Shown: positions 1 through 8,923, counted from the stretch's first letter. The stretch: DNA of 64,000 nucleotides from an uncultured Alistipes sp. (GCA_937899895.1 CALBQR010000002.1:7961-71960), one strand, 5' to 3'. Made by a program: numbers and translations. The notes: a model not told the origin generated them from the letters alone.

Positions 1-1141
1 TGAGTTTGCCCTTAAATATCTGTCCCATACATACGCCGGAGTGAATAACGGTCATAACCTCCGATAGTATCTTCACATCGTCGGCGTGCTCGGCGTAATA
101 TCCGTAGTATGTGTCATTTACGGCGGCCCACTTAAAGCGTTGCGGCTCTTTAACCCAACGCTCCAATTCCGCGGATGTACGGCGGTCAGGCGCAGTGAAT
201 ATACTCTTGCGGCTCTTTGGATTACGCGATTTACCTCCTGCGTTGGGTGATTTGCAGGCTACCGCCGCAAAGAAGCCCTCTCCTTCGGCTCTGTGGGGCA
301 TAAAACGGAATGTCTGCCACGCTCCTACGCGGCCACATACTATTCCCCATTCATCATTTGTTTCAACCTTTTCCGCCTCGACAATCTCATCCTCACTAAC
401 CCACTCGGTGAAGCGTTCAAGCAGCCCTTCATCCTCCGAACGGTTAAAAGTACAAGTGCTATAAAGCAGTGTCCCGCCTGCACGCAGAGTGGGCCAAATA
501 TCCTGCAAAATCTTTAATTGTCGGTCGGCGCACATAGCTGCCGAGCCGTCGTTCCACTCGTCGCGAGCTTCGGGTGTTTTGCGAAACATACCCTCGCCCG
601 AACAGGGCGCATCAACGGCTACGATGTCAAACCACTGCTCAAAACCGCCGAAATGGGAAGGATCGTTGCACGTAACAGCAACATTTCCCACGCCCCATTT
701 ACGCACGTTGTCGGCCAAAACTGCGGCTCGTTGGCGATTGATCTCATTTGCAACGACCAATCCGTCGCTACCCACAAGCGACGAATAGAGGGTGCTTTTT
801 CCGCCCGGAGCCGCGCATAAATCGAGCAGTCGCAACTTCGGCTGACGCGCCACAATCGGCTTTAATATGTGCCCGACGAATTGCGACGAAGGCTCCTGCA
901 CGTAGTATGCACCTGCGTGAAAAGCCGGATCGGTGGTGAATGACGGGCGTTCGTCGAGATAGTATCCGCCTTCGCTCCACGCAATAGGTCGCGATAAGAT
1001 CGGCTGTACAGCCCCCTTGTCAGGGTGCAGTCTGATGGCTGTTGTGGCGGGCGTATCGAGTGCCGCGCACAGAGCCTCGCACTCCTGCTCTCCGAGTTCG
1101 GCCGAGAGTGTCGCAATGAATTTTTCGGGCAGTTGTGGCAT
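1..1141 (-). CDS. RsmF/NOP2-type 16S rRNA (cytosine-C5) methyltransferase, 3' end cut by window edge
   Basis: The frame stays open for 380 codons from an ATG at 1141 to the window edge, so the C-terminus is missing. SAM motif I (DLCAAPGGKST) lies at about residues 107-117. The two cysteines that define RsmB/RsmF/NOP2 enzymes are present: Cys180 in DAPCSGEGMF and Cys230 in STCTF. The N-terminal substrate-binding part and the start of a C-terminal PUA-like part (MGQIFKGKL) fit RsmF/YebU-like enzymes, which make m5C in 16S rRNA with SAM. The gene starts 11 bases after the deoxynucleoside kinase stop and is probably the last gene of the trkA operon. The exact target cytosine cannot be read from sequence. 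Confidence 0.88.
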   Translation of the reverse strand, partial: MPQLPEKFIATLSAELGEQECEALCAALDTPATTAIRLHPDKGAVQPILSRPIAWSEGGYYLDERPSFTTDPAFHAGAYYVQEPSSQFVGHILKPIVARQPKLRLLDLCAAPGGKSTLYSSLVGSDGLVVANEINRQRAAVLADNVRKWGVGNVAVTCNDPSHFGGFEQWFDIVAVDAPCSGEGMFRKTPEARDEWNDGSAAMCADRQLKILQDIWPTLRAGGTLLYSTCTFNRSEDEGLLERFTEWVSEDEIVEAEKVETNDEWGIVCGRVGAWQTFRFMPHRAEGEGFFAAVACKSPNAGGKSRNPKSRKSIFTAPDRRTSAELERWVKEPQRFKWAAVNDTYYGYYAEHADDVKILSEVMTVIHSGVCMGQIFKGKL

Positions 1142-1152
1142 TGTCGCGAGCT

Positions 1153-1770
1153 CTATTTTGCTGCTAAATTTGCACGTACCTTATCGATATGAGCTACAAT
1201 AGCCTCGATTGCTTCGGGATTTGCTACGAAATCGGTCTGATCGACATCGATAGTCAGGACCTCGCCCTTGTAGATATTATCGACCCAGTTGTTATATTTG
1301 TCATTCAGGCGCGAGAGATACCCTTCGTCGATCGACATTTCGTAGGCGCGACCACGTTTGCGAATCTGGTTAATCAGCGTCGGCACACTTGCTCGCAGAT
1401 AGATCAGCAGATCGGGTGCGGGAACGAGGTTGGTCGCCATTTTGAAGATATTCATATAGGTCGAGAAGTCGCGCGACGACATCAACCCCATCTGATGCAG
1501 ATTGTCTGCAAAGATGTGAGCGTCCTCATAGATCGTGCGATCCTGAATAATATCGCCTTTGGTGTCGAGCATTGCCACCTGCTGGTTGATCTTCGCACCG
1601 AGGAAATAGACCTGCAAATTGAATGACCATCGGCTCATATCTTCATAGAAATCACCGATATATGGATTATTCGAGTCCTCGAAATAGGCCGTAGCCTTGT
1701 AACGTTCGGTCAATATCTCCGTAAGAGATGTCTTGCCGCTTCCGATGTTGCCTGCTATTGCTATATACAT
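1153..1770 (-). CDS. Deoxynucleoside kinase (deoxyadenosine/deoxyguanosine kinase family)
   Basis: A 205-residue protein of the dNK/thymidine kinase 2 fold, normal length for the family. The P-loop GNIGSGKTSL is at residues 7-16. A DRTIYEDAHIF segment matches the conserved nucleobase/phosphate-binding D-R-[ST] region, and a basic LID-like RKRGRAYE follows near residue 137. It is expected to phosphorylate salvaged deoxynucleosides (probably dA/dG) with ATP in the cytoplasm. It sits 43 bases after the GH3-like gene and 11 bases before the rRNA methyltransferase, in one apparent operon. Exact nucleoside specificity is inferred from the family only. Confidence 0.9.
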   Translation of the reverse strand: MYIAIAGNIGSGKTSLTEILTERYKATAYFEDSNNPYIGDFYEDMSRWSFNLQVYFLGAKINQQVAMLDTKGDIIQDRTIYEDAHIFADNLHQMGLMSSRDFSTYMNIFKMATNLVPAPDLLIYLRASVPTLINQIRKRGRAYEMSIDEGYLSRLNDKYNNWVDNIYKGEVLTIDVDQTDFVANPEAIEAIVAHIDKVRANLAAK

Positions 1771-1813
1771 TTTTTGGTTGTGGGTTATATGTGTTTTTTA
1801 ATTCTTTTTTGTC

Positions 1814-3319
1814 CTATTTGTTGGAGTTGCAACCTTTGCTTGCGATATATGCTTCGAGCGAGTCCGCATATTGTCGCGTGTTGGCCAATCGAGGAACTTT
1901 ATTCTGGCCGCCGATCTTGCCCTGCGATGCAAGCCAACCGAAGAATGTTCCCTTTTCAACTACATCGATTTGTGGAGCGGAGAGGGTACTATGTCGCTTT
2001 GCTTCGTAGTCCGAATTCAAACGCTGCAACTCCGCATCGAGCAACTCCGCGAAGCGGGCGATGTCGTTCGGCTCCTTCGCAAATTCGATAATCCATTGGT
2101 GGCGACCCTTCTCCCGATTGGTCATATATACGGGAGCTACGGTGTATTCACTTACATCGGCCCCCGTTTCACGGCTTGCATAACTCAACGCCTGCTCGGC
2201 ATTTGCCACCATCAACTCTTCTCCGAAGACGTTGATGAATTGCTTTGTGCGACCGACAATCTTAATTCTGTAAGGCTTTGTCGATGTGAAGGTTATGGTG
2301 TCGCCGATGCGATAACGCCACAATCCGTTACACGACGATATGATCAGCTCATAGACCTCTCCGACCTTCACGCCTTCGAGCGGAACGATCTCGTGTCCGT
2401 TGTCAAATTCGTAGAATGTGCCGTAATCGACCATCAACAACATATCCTCTTGCTCCGAAGCATCGGCAATCGAAAAGAAGCCCTCCGAGGCGTTGTAGGT
2501 ATTGACGTAGCGCATTCTCTCCGAGGGTATAATGCGTTTATAATGTTCGGCATAGGGCGCAAATCCCACGCCTCCGTGCACGAATAGTTCCAGATTTGGC
2601 CACACGTCGCAGATTGTCTCCTTGCCCGTGTATTCCAACACCTTCTGCATCAGCATCAGGTTCCACGAAGGAACGCCGGCGAAGCAGGTAACATTCTGTG
2701 TTGTAGTTTGGCGACAGATTGCCTCGACCTTTTCGTTAAAGTCGGCAATCAAAGCCACTTCGCGCGAAGGGGTGCGGAACCATCCGCTTACCGAGCGAGT
2801 GTTCTCGATCAAAATTGCCGAAAGGTCGCCCGTCAAGGCACGTTCGCCCTCTCGCTCCACGCGGCGCGATCCGCCCAATGTGAGCAACTTGCCATCGTAG
2901 GCGCGAGTGTCGGGAAATAGCGATGATGCAATCGCAGCGACATCTCTCGTTCCCTGTGTATGTGAATGAATCAAACCGTCTGTTGTTACGGGGATATATT
3001 TACTGCGGTCGGTTGTTCCCGACGAGCGGGCAAACCACTTCACTTCGCCATTCCAGACCACATCGCGTTCTCCTCGACGAGCGCGGTCGATATATGGGCT
3101 GTACGCATCGTAATCGAATGTCTCAACGCGAGCCATATATTGCTCGATGCTCTTAATTGTTCGCATATCGAATTGGCGGCCTATTTCGGTACGGCTGCCA
3201 CGTTTGAGCAGCCATTGCAGCTGCTGGTTCTGTGTGGTCAAAGGATCGGCCAACGCACGACGCAACTCCGCACGGCGTGGTGCGAAGATGGCTTGTATTA
3301 ATTTGCTTCTAAATGACAT
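1814..3319 (-). CDS. GH3-family (auxin-responsive promoter-like) acyl-adenylate-forming ligase
   Basis: A 501-residue protein of the GH3 family of the ANL adenylating superfamily. Visible motifs in family order are the phosphate-binding RSSGTTDRSKYIP, YNASEGFFSIAD and WRYRIGD. Plant GH3 enzymes join acyl acids such as auxin or jasmonate to amino acids; the role of the common Bacteroidetes members is unknown, so no substrate is assigned. I start at 3319 (MSFRSKLIQ) because a longer frame to 3382 would run back into trkA and adds residues unlike the family. It follows trkA by 34 bases and precedes the nucleoside kinase. Confidence 0.85.
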   Translation of the reverse strand: MSFRSKLIQAIFAPRRAELRRALADPLTTQNQQLQWLLKRGSRTEIGRQFDMRTIKSIEQYMARVETFDYDAYSPYIDRARRGERDVVWNGEVKWFARSSGTTDRSKYIPVTTDGLIHSHTQGTRDVAAIASSLFPDTRAYDGKLLTLGGSRRVEREGERALTGDLSAILIENTRSVSGWFRTPSREVALIADFNEKVEAICRQTTTQNVTCFAGVPSWNLMLMQKVLEYTGKETICDVWPNLELFVHGGVGFAPYAEHYKRIIPSERMRYVNTYNASEGFFSIADASEQEDMLLMVDYGTFYEFDNGHEIVPLEGVKVGEVYELIISSCNGLWRYRIGDTITFTSTKPYRIKIVGRTKQFINVFGEELMVANAEQALSYASRETGADVSEYTVAPVYMTNREKGRHQWIIEFAKEPNDIARFAELLDAELQRLNSDYEAKRHSTLSAPQIDVVEKGTFFGWLASQGKIGGQNKVPRLANTRQYADSLEAYIASKGCNSNK

Positions 3320-3353
3320 TGTTCGTGCGGTGAAATACTTGTGTGTTAATTCG

Positions 3354-4694
3354 TTAATTGAAATATTTACCGATGCGGGCAATAGTGCTCGGCATTGCGA
3401 AGACCACTACTCGGTCGTAGGCCTGAATCTCGGTGTTGCCAACGGCGATAAATGCCTTATCGCCACGTACTACGCCGCCGATAATTGCATCTGTCGGGAA
3501 CTCCAAATCCTTAACCTTTGCCTTTGTGGCTGGCGAGTTGGGCTTGACGATAAACTCAAATACTTCGGCCTCGCTACCCGTCAGGCACTTGATCGCCTGA
3601 ACATCGGTCGAGAGGGTGAAGCGGAAGATGTTACTTGCCGTAATCAACTTCTTATTGATGATTGTATCAATGCCGATGCTCTCGGCCAATTTGATGTAGT
3701 TGAAGTTCTCAACCTCGGCAATAACCTTTTTGACACCCATACGTTTGGCAAGCATTGCAGCCAAAATATTAGTTTCCGAGCGACCCGTTACTGCAACGAA
3801 GGCATCCATATTCGACAGACCCTCCTCCATCATCGCTTCGATATTTCGACCATCCTCGTTGATGATGAGCGTCGAGTCGAGCGTTTCAGCCAATTTATAT
3901 GCTTTGTCGGCAATATATTCTACCAACTTGATATTCACCTTGTCCTGCAACTCCAACGCAATACGCTGACCGATCTGGCTACCGCCCAAGATCATCAGGT
4001 TGTTGATGTCGATGTTGCTCTGGCCCGAAAATGCCATTACCTCCTTGACGCAGTCCTCTTTGGTGATGATATAGACCATATCGCCCTCCATATAGGTATC
4101 GTTACCGTGCGGAATAATCGTGCGACCATCGCGCGTAATGGCAACGGTGCGATAGCTCAACGGTTGTTGTTTTTCGGTGTATGAGATCAACGTATGACCG
4201 ACCAGATCTGACGTGGGATCAAGGCGGAATACAACGAGCGAGAGTTTGCCGTTCGAGAAATCGACATACTCCGTTGTTGCGGTGTGGCCCAATAGCTTAA
4301 TCACCTGACGCGCAGCGATCTTTTCGGGGTAGAAGAGGTAGTCGATACCCAAATTGATAAATACCTCTTTGTTGTTCGGTTCGAGATATTCGTTATGGTC
4401 GATACGTGCGATCGACTTCTTTGCGCCCATCTGTTTGGCTAAAATAGCCGAAATGATATTGCGTTCCTCCTCGTGATTGACCGCAATAAAGAGGTCTGCC
4501 TTGCGCACGATAGCCTTGCGCAGGGTAGCAAACGATGTGCAATCGCCCTCGATTGTAAGTAGATCGGCTACGGCCGAAACATCTTCCAAGAGCTTGCGAT
4601 CACTCTCAATAACAGTTATTTCGTGGTTGTCGCCACTGAGCATTCGTGCCAAATGGCAGCCTACATCTCCGGCACCGGCAATGATAATCTTCAT
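3354..4694 (-). CDS. trkA: Trk potassium uptake regulatory subunit TrkA
   Basis: A 446-residue cytosolic protein with two RCK_N (NAD-binding) and two RCK_C domains, the full-length TrkA layout. The first Rossmann motif is IIIAGAGDVGCHLARML at the N-terminus; the second starts around MILGGSQIGQRIA. TrkA gates the TrkH/TrkG K+ channel according to nucleotide binding; no trkH is present in this window. The start at 4694 is supported by a promoter (4721-4751) lying inside the longer frame that begins at 4751. It is the first gene of an operon with the GH3-like ligase, deoxynucleoside kinase and rRNA methyltransferase. Confidence 0.95.
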   Translation of the reverse strand: MKIIIAGAGDVGCHLARMLSGDNHEITVIESDRKLLEDVSAVADLLTIEGDCTSFATLRKAIVRKADLFIAVNHEEERNIISAILAKQMGAKKSIARIDHNEYLEPNNKEVFINLGIDYLFYPEKIAARQVIKLLGHTATTEYVDFSNGKLSLVVFRLDPTSDLVGHTLISYTEKQQPLSYRTVAITRDGRTIIPHGNDTYMEGDMVYIITKEDCVKEVMAFSGQSNIDINNLMILGGSQIGQRIALELQDKVNIKLVEYIADKAYKLAETLDSTLIINEDGRNIEAMMEEGLSNMDAFVAVTGRSETNILAAMLAKRMGVKKVIAEVENFNYIKLAESIGIDTIINKKLITASNIFRFTLSTDVQAIKCLTGSEAEVFEFIVKPNSPATKAKVKDLEFPTDAIIGGVVRGDKAFIAVGNTEIQAYDRVVVFAMPSTIARIGKYFN

Positions 4695-4720
4695 AGCAAA
4701 ATATTTGCAAATTACGCTTA

Positions 4721-4751
4721 CAAATTTATATATTTGCAACGGAAAGCGCAA
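4721..4751 (-). promoter_or_regulatory. Bacteroidetes-type promoter of trkA operon
   Basis: On the minus strand, TTG (4751-4749), 20 bases, then TAAATTTG (4728-4721). This matches the -33 TTG / -7 TAnnTTTG consensus and predicts transcription from about 4715, just upstream of the 4694 start. Confidence 0.75.
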
Positions 4752-4786
4752 AGTTTTTCATATTAATTATTTTAATTATATAAAAT

Positions 4787-5062
4787 ATGTCGTCAATATT
4801 AACAGTTATACTGATCTCGATAGCGGCCGTTGGCATTTTTGTATTGGGAATGTCGCTGACTTTGATCTTCAAGGGCCATAATATCGACTCCGAGATTTCG
4901 ACTAATCGCCATATGCAGGAGCGTGGTATCAAATGTGCCGTTCAGGAGTCGCGCGAAGATATGGCCGATGCCGATTGTAAAGATGTCGGCTGCCACGGCA
5001 ACTGCTCGGCCTGCGACGTTGAGGGCAACCCTCTCGAACATCACAAAAAAGAGGGGAGATAG
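4787..5062 (+). CDS. Small membrane-anchored cysteine-rich protein, unknown function
   Basis: A 91-residue protein with one N-terminal hydrophobic segment (about residues 5-27) and a soluble tail. The middle (RHMQERGIKCAVQ) resembles a short motif I recall from small Bacteroidetes membrane proteins. The end carries a cysteine/histidine cluster with pattern C-x4-C-H-x2-C-x2-C, then a basic tail. The cluster could bind a metal or Fe-S centre; this is inference. It lies divergent from trkA and ahead of the DUF5606 gene. No signal beyond the membrane anchor and no named family is recognised. Confidence 0.7.
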   Translation: MSSILTVILISIAAVGIFVLGMSLTLIFKGHNIDSEISTNRHMQERGIKCAVQESREDMADADCKDVGCHGNCSACDVEGNPLEHHKKEGR

Positions 5063-5082
5063 TATTAGTTTAGAATTTTTAT

Positions 5083-5090
5083 TACCTTTG
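5083..5090 (+). promoter_or_regulatory. Putative -7 box of the DUF5606 gene
   Basis: TACCTTTG, a perfect TAnnTTTG match, 32 bases before the 5123 start. No clear TTG is seen at the expected upstream distance. Confidence 0.5.
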
Positions 5091-5122
5091 TGGCGTAAAA
5101 GATATACACAAAACCGAAGAAT

Positions 5123-5539
5123 ATGGAATTGAAAGAGATTTTGGCTATTTCGGGTCAGCCCGGATTGTTCAAATATGTTGCTCGCAGCAGCAACGGTGTT
5201 ATTGTTGAGTCGCTCATCGATGGTCGTCGTCAGAATGCGTCGGCTACGGCTCGTGTTAGTGCGCTGACCGAGATTGCGATCTTCACCGAGGATGAGGATA
5301 TGCCGTTGGCATACGTTTTCGAGAAGATTTATGCCTATACCGAGGGTAAGGAGGCGATTAATCCCAAGTCGGATGCCGCAGCTTTGAAGAGCTACTTTGC
5401 GGAGGTTCTGCCCGAATACGATCGTGAGCGTGTTCACGTTTCGGACATCAAGAAGGTTTTTGCTTGGTACAATATGCTGGTTGCAGCAGGTATGACCGAG
5501 TTCAAGTTGCCCGATGAGGAGGAGCAGAGCGAAGAGTAG
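5123..5539 (+). CDS. DUF5606 domain protein
   Basis: A 138-residue soluble acidic protein beginning MELKEILAISGQPGLFKYV, the recognisable start of the Bacteroidetes DUF5606 family. The N-terminal half looks like a small beta-rich fold (ISGQPGLFKYVARS...VIVESL), followed by a helical part. Function is unknown and I assign none. It has its own -7 box and ends at a strong bidirectional terminator shared with the convergent MORN genes. Confidence 0.85.
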   Translation: MELKEILAISGQPGLFKYVARSSNGVIVESLIDGRRQNASATARVSALTEIAIFTEDEDMPLAYVFEKIYAYTEGKEAINPKSDAAALKSYFAEVLPEYDRERVHVSDIKKVFAWYNMLVAAGMTEFKLPDEEEQSEE

Positions 5540-5566
5540 TTGAGTACTCAATGCCCCCAAAAAAAG

Positions 5567-5590
5567 AAGCCGCACTTTCGAGTGCGGCTT
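5567..5590. terminator. Bidirectional hairpin terminator
   Basis: Perfect 10-bp stem (AAGCCGCACT / AGTGCGGCTT) with a TTCG tetraloop, followed by T-rich sequence on both strands. It lies between the convergent DUF5606 and MORN genes. Confidence 0.85.
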
Positions 5591-5593
5591 TTC

Positions 5594-6145
5594 TTATCTC
5601 TTTTTGAGAGGTTTGATAGTTCGATTTTTTAATACGCCATTGATCCAACGACCTTTGTATAGGCGACCATCGACATCCTGAATAATACATTTGCCGTGAG
5701 GCACGCCACGTTCAAATTTAGCGGTATATTTGACACCTTCAGGATTTATAAATGTTCCTTGTCCATCAGGATCTCCATACCACCATTGCCCGCAATATAC
5801 ACTGCCGTCAGCATATTTCATTGTGCCAACGCCGTTAAATTTTTTATGGGAGATATGTCCAACATACGACGAACCATCTTCCCAGCGTATAGTTGTGATT
5901 CCAGTAGCCTTATCTATGCTCTCTTCGACAATCTTTAACTCTTCGACTTTGACATTTTTGATCTTTTTTTGTTGCTCCAACTGCTTTTGTTGCTCCAATA
6001 TATCTTTGGGACTGACGTAAGGCATACCGAAAGTAGCATTGGCATTCCATACATAATCGCTCATGTATATCGAGTTGAGTTGCGCAAAGCATTGGCTTGA
6101 CAAGCCGATGAGCATTATCAATAGTGTAAGTAGATGCTTTTTCAT
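5594..6145 (-). CDS. Secreted MORN-repeat protein (paralog 2)
   Basis: A 183-residue protein with a signal peptide (cleavage likely after SQCFA), a Q/K-rich coiled stretch around residues 46-70, and about four MORN repeats (for example DGSVYCGQWWYGDPDGQGT) to the C-terminus. MORN repeats form extended beta-hairpin arrays that bind lipid or protein; the cargo of these exported Bacteroidetes versions is unknown. It begins 6 bases after the upstream MORN gene, and the two share the same tail pattern (HGK-IIQDVDGR-YKGRW), so they are tandem duplicates. Confidence 0.85.
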   Translation of the reverse strand: MKKHLLTLLIMLIGLSSQCFAQLNSIYMSDYVWNANATFGMPYVSPKDILEQQKQLEQQKKIKNVKVEELKIVEESIDKATGITTIRWEDGSSYVGHISHKKFNGVGTMKYADGSVYCGQWWYGDPDGQGTFINPEGVKYTAKFERGVPHGKCIIQDVDGRLYKGRWINGVLKNRTIKPLKKR

Positions 6146-6151
6146 AACTTT

Positions 6152-6808
6152 CTATTTTTTAAGTAGCTTAATCGATTTCTCTTTGAGAACGCCGTGCACC
6201 CAGCGGCCTTTGTATTGGCGACCATCTACATCTTGAATGATGCCTTTGCCGTGAGGTACACCATTCTCGAAATTGACAGAATAAGCGACGCCTTCGGGAG
6301 TTTGGTATGTACCTTCTCCATTGGGTATATCACCTTTCCACGAGCCGCTATACATACTACCGTCGGGATAGACAATTGTTCCCGCGCCATTACGATTGCT
6401 GAAAAACCATTGACCTTGATATTGGCTGCTATCGGGATAGATCATCGTGCCCATTCCGTGCAATTGCGAGCGATAAATCTCGCCGGTGTAAGACATTCCG
6501 TTTTCCCAACGCAAAGTGGTTAGTCCGGTTGTTTCGTCAATTGTTTGCTCAATCGCGCGCATCTGTATATATTGCTTATTAGAGCGGAATGATTCCCAAT
6601 TGATCTTTGAACGTTTTGAACGATTGGTCGATAGAATTTTGGGCAGTTGAGAACCTCTCTGTCCTTCGATATGAGCCGGACGATCGACCAGATATTTGGG
6701 GTTAACCCCTCGATCTAATACAGGGCCGTAAACGTGTTCCTTCTGTGCAAAACTTATGCTTGGCAGGCAGAACAGCGCGAAAATCAGTGCTAAAAAGTAT
6801 CGTTTCAT
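6152..6808 (-). CDS. Secreted MORN-repeat protein (paralog 1)
   Basis: A 218-residue protein with a signal peptide (MKRYFLALIFALFCLPSISFA), a basic linker and four to five MORN repeats from about residue 95 (SYTGEIYRSQLHGMGT, QYQGQWFFSNRNGAGT, MYSGSWKGDIPNGEGT). It is the first gene of the two-gene MORN operon and is 35 residues longer than its paralog, mostly before the repeats. Likely exported to the periplasm or outer membrane; function unknown. Confidence 0.85.
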   Translation of the reverse strand: MKRYFLALIFALFCLPSISFAQKEHVYGPVLDRGVNPKYLVDRPAHIEGQRGSQLPKILSTNRSKRSKINWESFRSNKQYIQMRAIEQTIDETTGLTTLRWENGMSYTGEIYRSQLHGMGTMIYPDSSQYQGQWFFSNRNGAGTIVYPDGSMYSGSWKGDIPNGEGTYQTPEGVAYSVNFENGVPHGKGIIQDVDGRQYKGRWVHGVLKEKSIKLLKK

Positions 6809-7050
6809 CGTTTCGTGTTTTAGACGGTTGTTGCCGATTTTTGCAATTATATAAAATTATTTTTGCAAATGCAAAGTTTTGAAGCGAAAATATGCGAATT
6901 TTATGCAAAAAAGGGAAATATTGCTTGAATTTAATTTTTTGAGGCTCTTGACACTTGCTATAAAGTTGAAATAAATTTTTCGGGGGGGGGTAAAAGTATG
7001 CAATATTACATTGTAATACCTGCGGAATAGATTGCACCGCGCCACAAAAA
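6809..7050. other. AT-rich intergenic region with a G9 run
   Basis: Upstream region of the MORN operon. It contains a run of nine G at 6982-6990 and a small inverted repeat (ATTAC-ATT-GTAAT) shortly after. I see no convincing promoter of the consensus form and no gene. Confidence 0.5.
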
Positions 7051-7080
7051 AACGAGCCGCATCCGAAAGTGCAGCTCGTT
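7043..7080 (-). terminator. argS terminator
   Basis: On the minus strand an 11-bp stem (AACGAGCTGCA with one G-U pair) closes on its partner and is followed by seven T. It lies 29 bases after the argS stop. Confidence 0.8.
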
Positions 7081-7108
7081 ATGAATGGGGTAATATCTTG
7101 CGATATGG

Positions 7109-8890
7109 TTACATTCTTTCGGGAACCTCAATACCCAGCAGAGCCATACCCGAACGAATTACGCGAGCAACCTCCGATGCGAGTTGCAGACGCATCTGAC
7201 GCACCTTCACATTCTCCTCGCGCATAATCGAGTGGTCGTGGTAGTAGCTGTTGAACGACTTTGCCAAATCGTAAATGTATGCACCGATGATCGACGGAGC
7301 GAAGTTGTCGCCTGCCGATGCAACCACCGACGGATAGTCGCACAGCGTCTTGATCAACTCGATCTCCTCCTTCAAGTAGTCGATGCCAACAACGCGACCT
7401 GCGTAGTCGATACCGCTCTCGGCAGCCTTACGCAGCACCGAGCAGATACGTGCGTGGGTGTACTGAATGAAGGGGCCCGTGTTGCCGTTGAAGTCGATCG
7501 ACTCGCGCGGATCGAACAACATTGTCTTCTTGGGATCGACCTTCAAAATGAAATATTTGAGTGCGCCCAAACCGACCATCTTCGAGATAGCCTCGGCCTC
7601 CTCGTCGGTGCAACCGTCGAGCTTGCCCAACTCCTGCGACATCTCGCGAGCAGTCGAAACCATATCGGCAATTAGATCGTCGGCATCGACAACCGTACCC
7701 TCGCGCGACTTCATCTTGCCCTCCGGCAACTCGACCATACCATACGAGAGGTGAGTGATGTTATCGCTCCAATCGTGGCCTAACTTTTTGAGGATCAACT
7801 TCAAAACTTGGAAGTGGTAGTTCTGCTCGTTACCTACGACATAGATCATATCGTCGAGTTTGTTGTCCTCGAAACGACGGAAAGCGGTACCCAGATCCTG
7901 TGTCATATATACCGAGGTGCCGTCGCCACGCAGCAACAACTTCTGATCCAAGCCGTCAGCCGCCAGGTCGATCCACACCGAGTTATCCTCCTTGCGGAAG
8001 AATACGCCAGCGTCCAAACCTTTCTGTACGATATCCTTACCGAGCAGGTAGGTCTGCGACTCGTAATAGACCTTGTCGAAATCGACACCCAGAGCCTTGT
8101 ATGTAACATCGAAGCCGTCATATACCCAGCCGTTCATTGTCTGCCACAACGAATAGACCTCCTCATCTTTGGCCTCCCATTTGCGCAACATCGACTGTGC
8201 CTCCTGCATAATAGGAGCCTGCTTCTTGGCCTCCTCCTCACTCATACCATCCGAAACGAGCTGCTTGATCTGCTCCTTGTAGTGCTTGTCGAACTCGACG
8301 TAGTATTTGCCGACAAGGTGGTCGCCCTTCATACCGCTCGATGCGGGGGTCTCGCCGTTGCCGTAGAGTTTCCACGCCAACATCGACTTGCAGATGTGAA
8401 TACCACGGTCATTAACCAAGTTTGCCTTGATTACGTTGTGGCCGTTGGCTTTGAGAATCTGCGCCACCGAGTAGCCGAGCAGATTGTTACGAATATGACC
8501 CAAGTGGAGGGGCTTGTTGGTGTTGGGCGACGAGTATTCGATCATCACCGTGCGACCCGTTGCATCAGCCTGACCGAAGTCCTCATCGGCACGCATTTCG
8601 GCAAAACGCTCTGCCCAGAAATCGGCCGAAAGCGAGATGTTCAAAAAGCCCTTAATGACGTTGAATGCGCTCACTTCGGGGTTATTGGCAACGATATGTT
8701 CACCTATTTCGGTAGCGGTTGCTTCGGGCGATTTGCGGCTACGTCGCAGCAGGGGGAAGACTACGAGGGTAAAGTCGCCCTCGAACTCTTTACGTGTCTT
8801 TTGAATTTGGAGCACCTCGCCCTCTTGTTCGCCGTAGAGTGCGCCGACGCTGCGGCTCACTACACCCGAAATAAACTCTTCGATAATCAT
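7109..8890 (-). CDS. argS: Arginyl-tRNA synthetase
   Basis: A 593-residue class I synthetase of normal length that attaches arginine to tRNA-Arg. The N-terminal Arg_S additional domain comes first, then the HIGH-type signature SPNTNKPLHLGHIRNNLLG at about residue 125. The KMSKS-equivalent loop is GKMKSREGTVVDADDL. The C-terminus is the helical anticodon-binding domain, ending LLGIEVPERM. It is a single gene with a terminator behind it and a TAnnTTTG box in front. Confidence 0.97.
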   Translation of the reverse strand: MIIEEFISGVVSRSVGALYGEQEGEVLQIQKTRKEFEGDFTLVVFPLLRRSRKSPEATATEIGEHIVANNPEVSAFNVIKGFLNISLSADFWAERFAEMRADEDFGQADATGRTVMIEYSSPNTNKPLHLGHIRNNLLGYSVAQILKANGHNVIKANLVNDRGIHICKSMLAWKLYGNGETPASSGMKGDHLVGKYYVEFDKHYKEQIKQLVSDGMSEEEAKKQAPIMQEAQSMLRKWEAKDEEVYSLWQTMNGWVYDGFDVTYKALGVDFDKVYYESQTYLLGKDIVQKGLDAGVFFRKEDNSVWIDLAADGLDQKLLLRGDGTSVYMTQDLGTAFRRFEDNKLDDMIYVVGNEQNYHFQVLKLILKKLGHDWSDNITHLSYGMVELPEGKMKSREGTVVDADDLIADMVSTAREMSQELGKLDGCTDEEAEAISKMVGLGALKYFILKVDPKKTMLFDPRESIDFNGNTGPFIQYTHARICSVLRKAAESGIDYAGRVVGIDYLKEEIELIKTLCDYPSVVASAGDNFAPSIIGAYIYDLAKSFNSYYHDHSIMREENVKVRQMRLQLASEVARVIRSGMALLGIEVPERM

Positions 8891-8923
8891 CTTGTTATAT
8901 GGTTTTTAATTGTTTTCGCGCGA

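Noticed and set aside
3320..3382. Upstream extension of the GH3-like protein
   Set aside because: The extra 21 residues overlap the end of trkA and do not resemble the family N-terminus.
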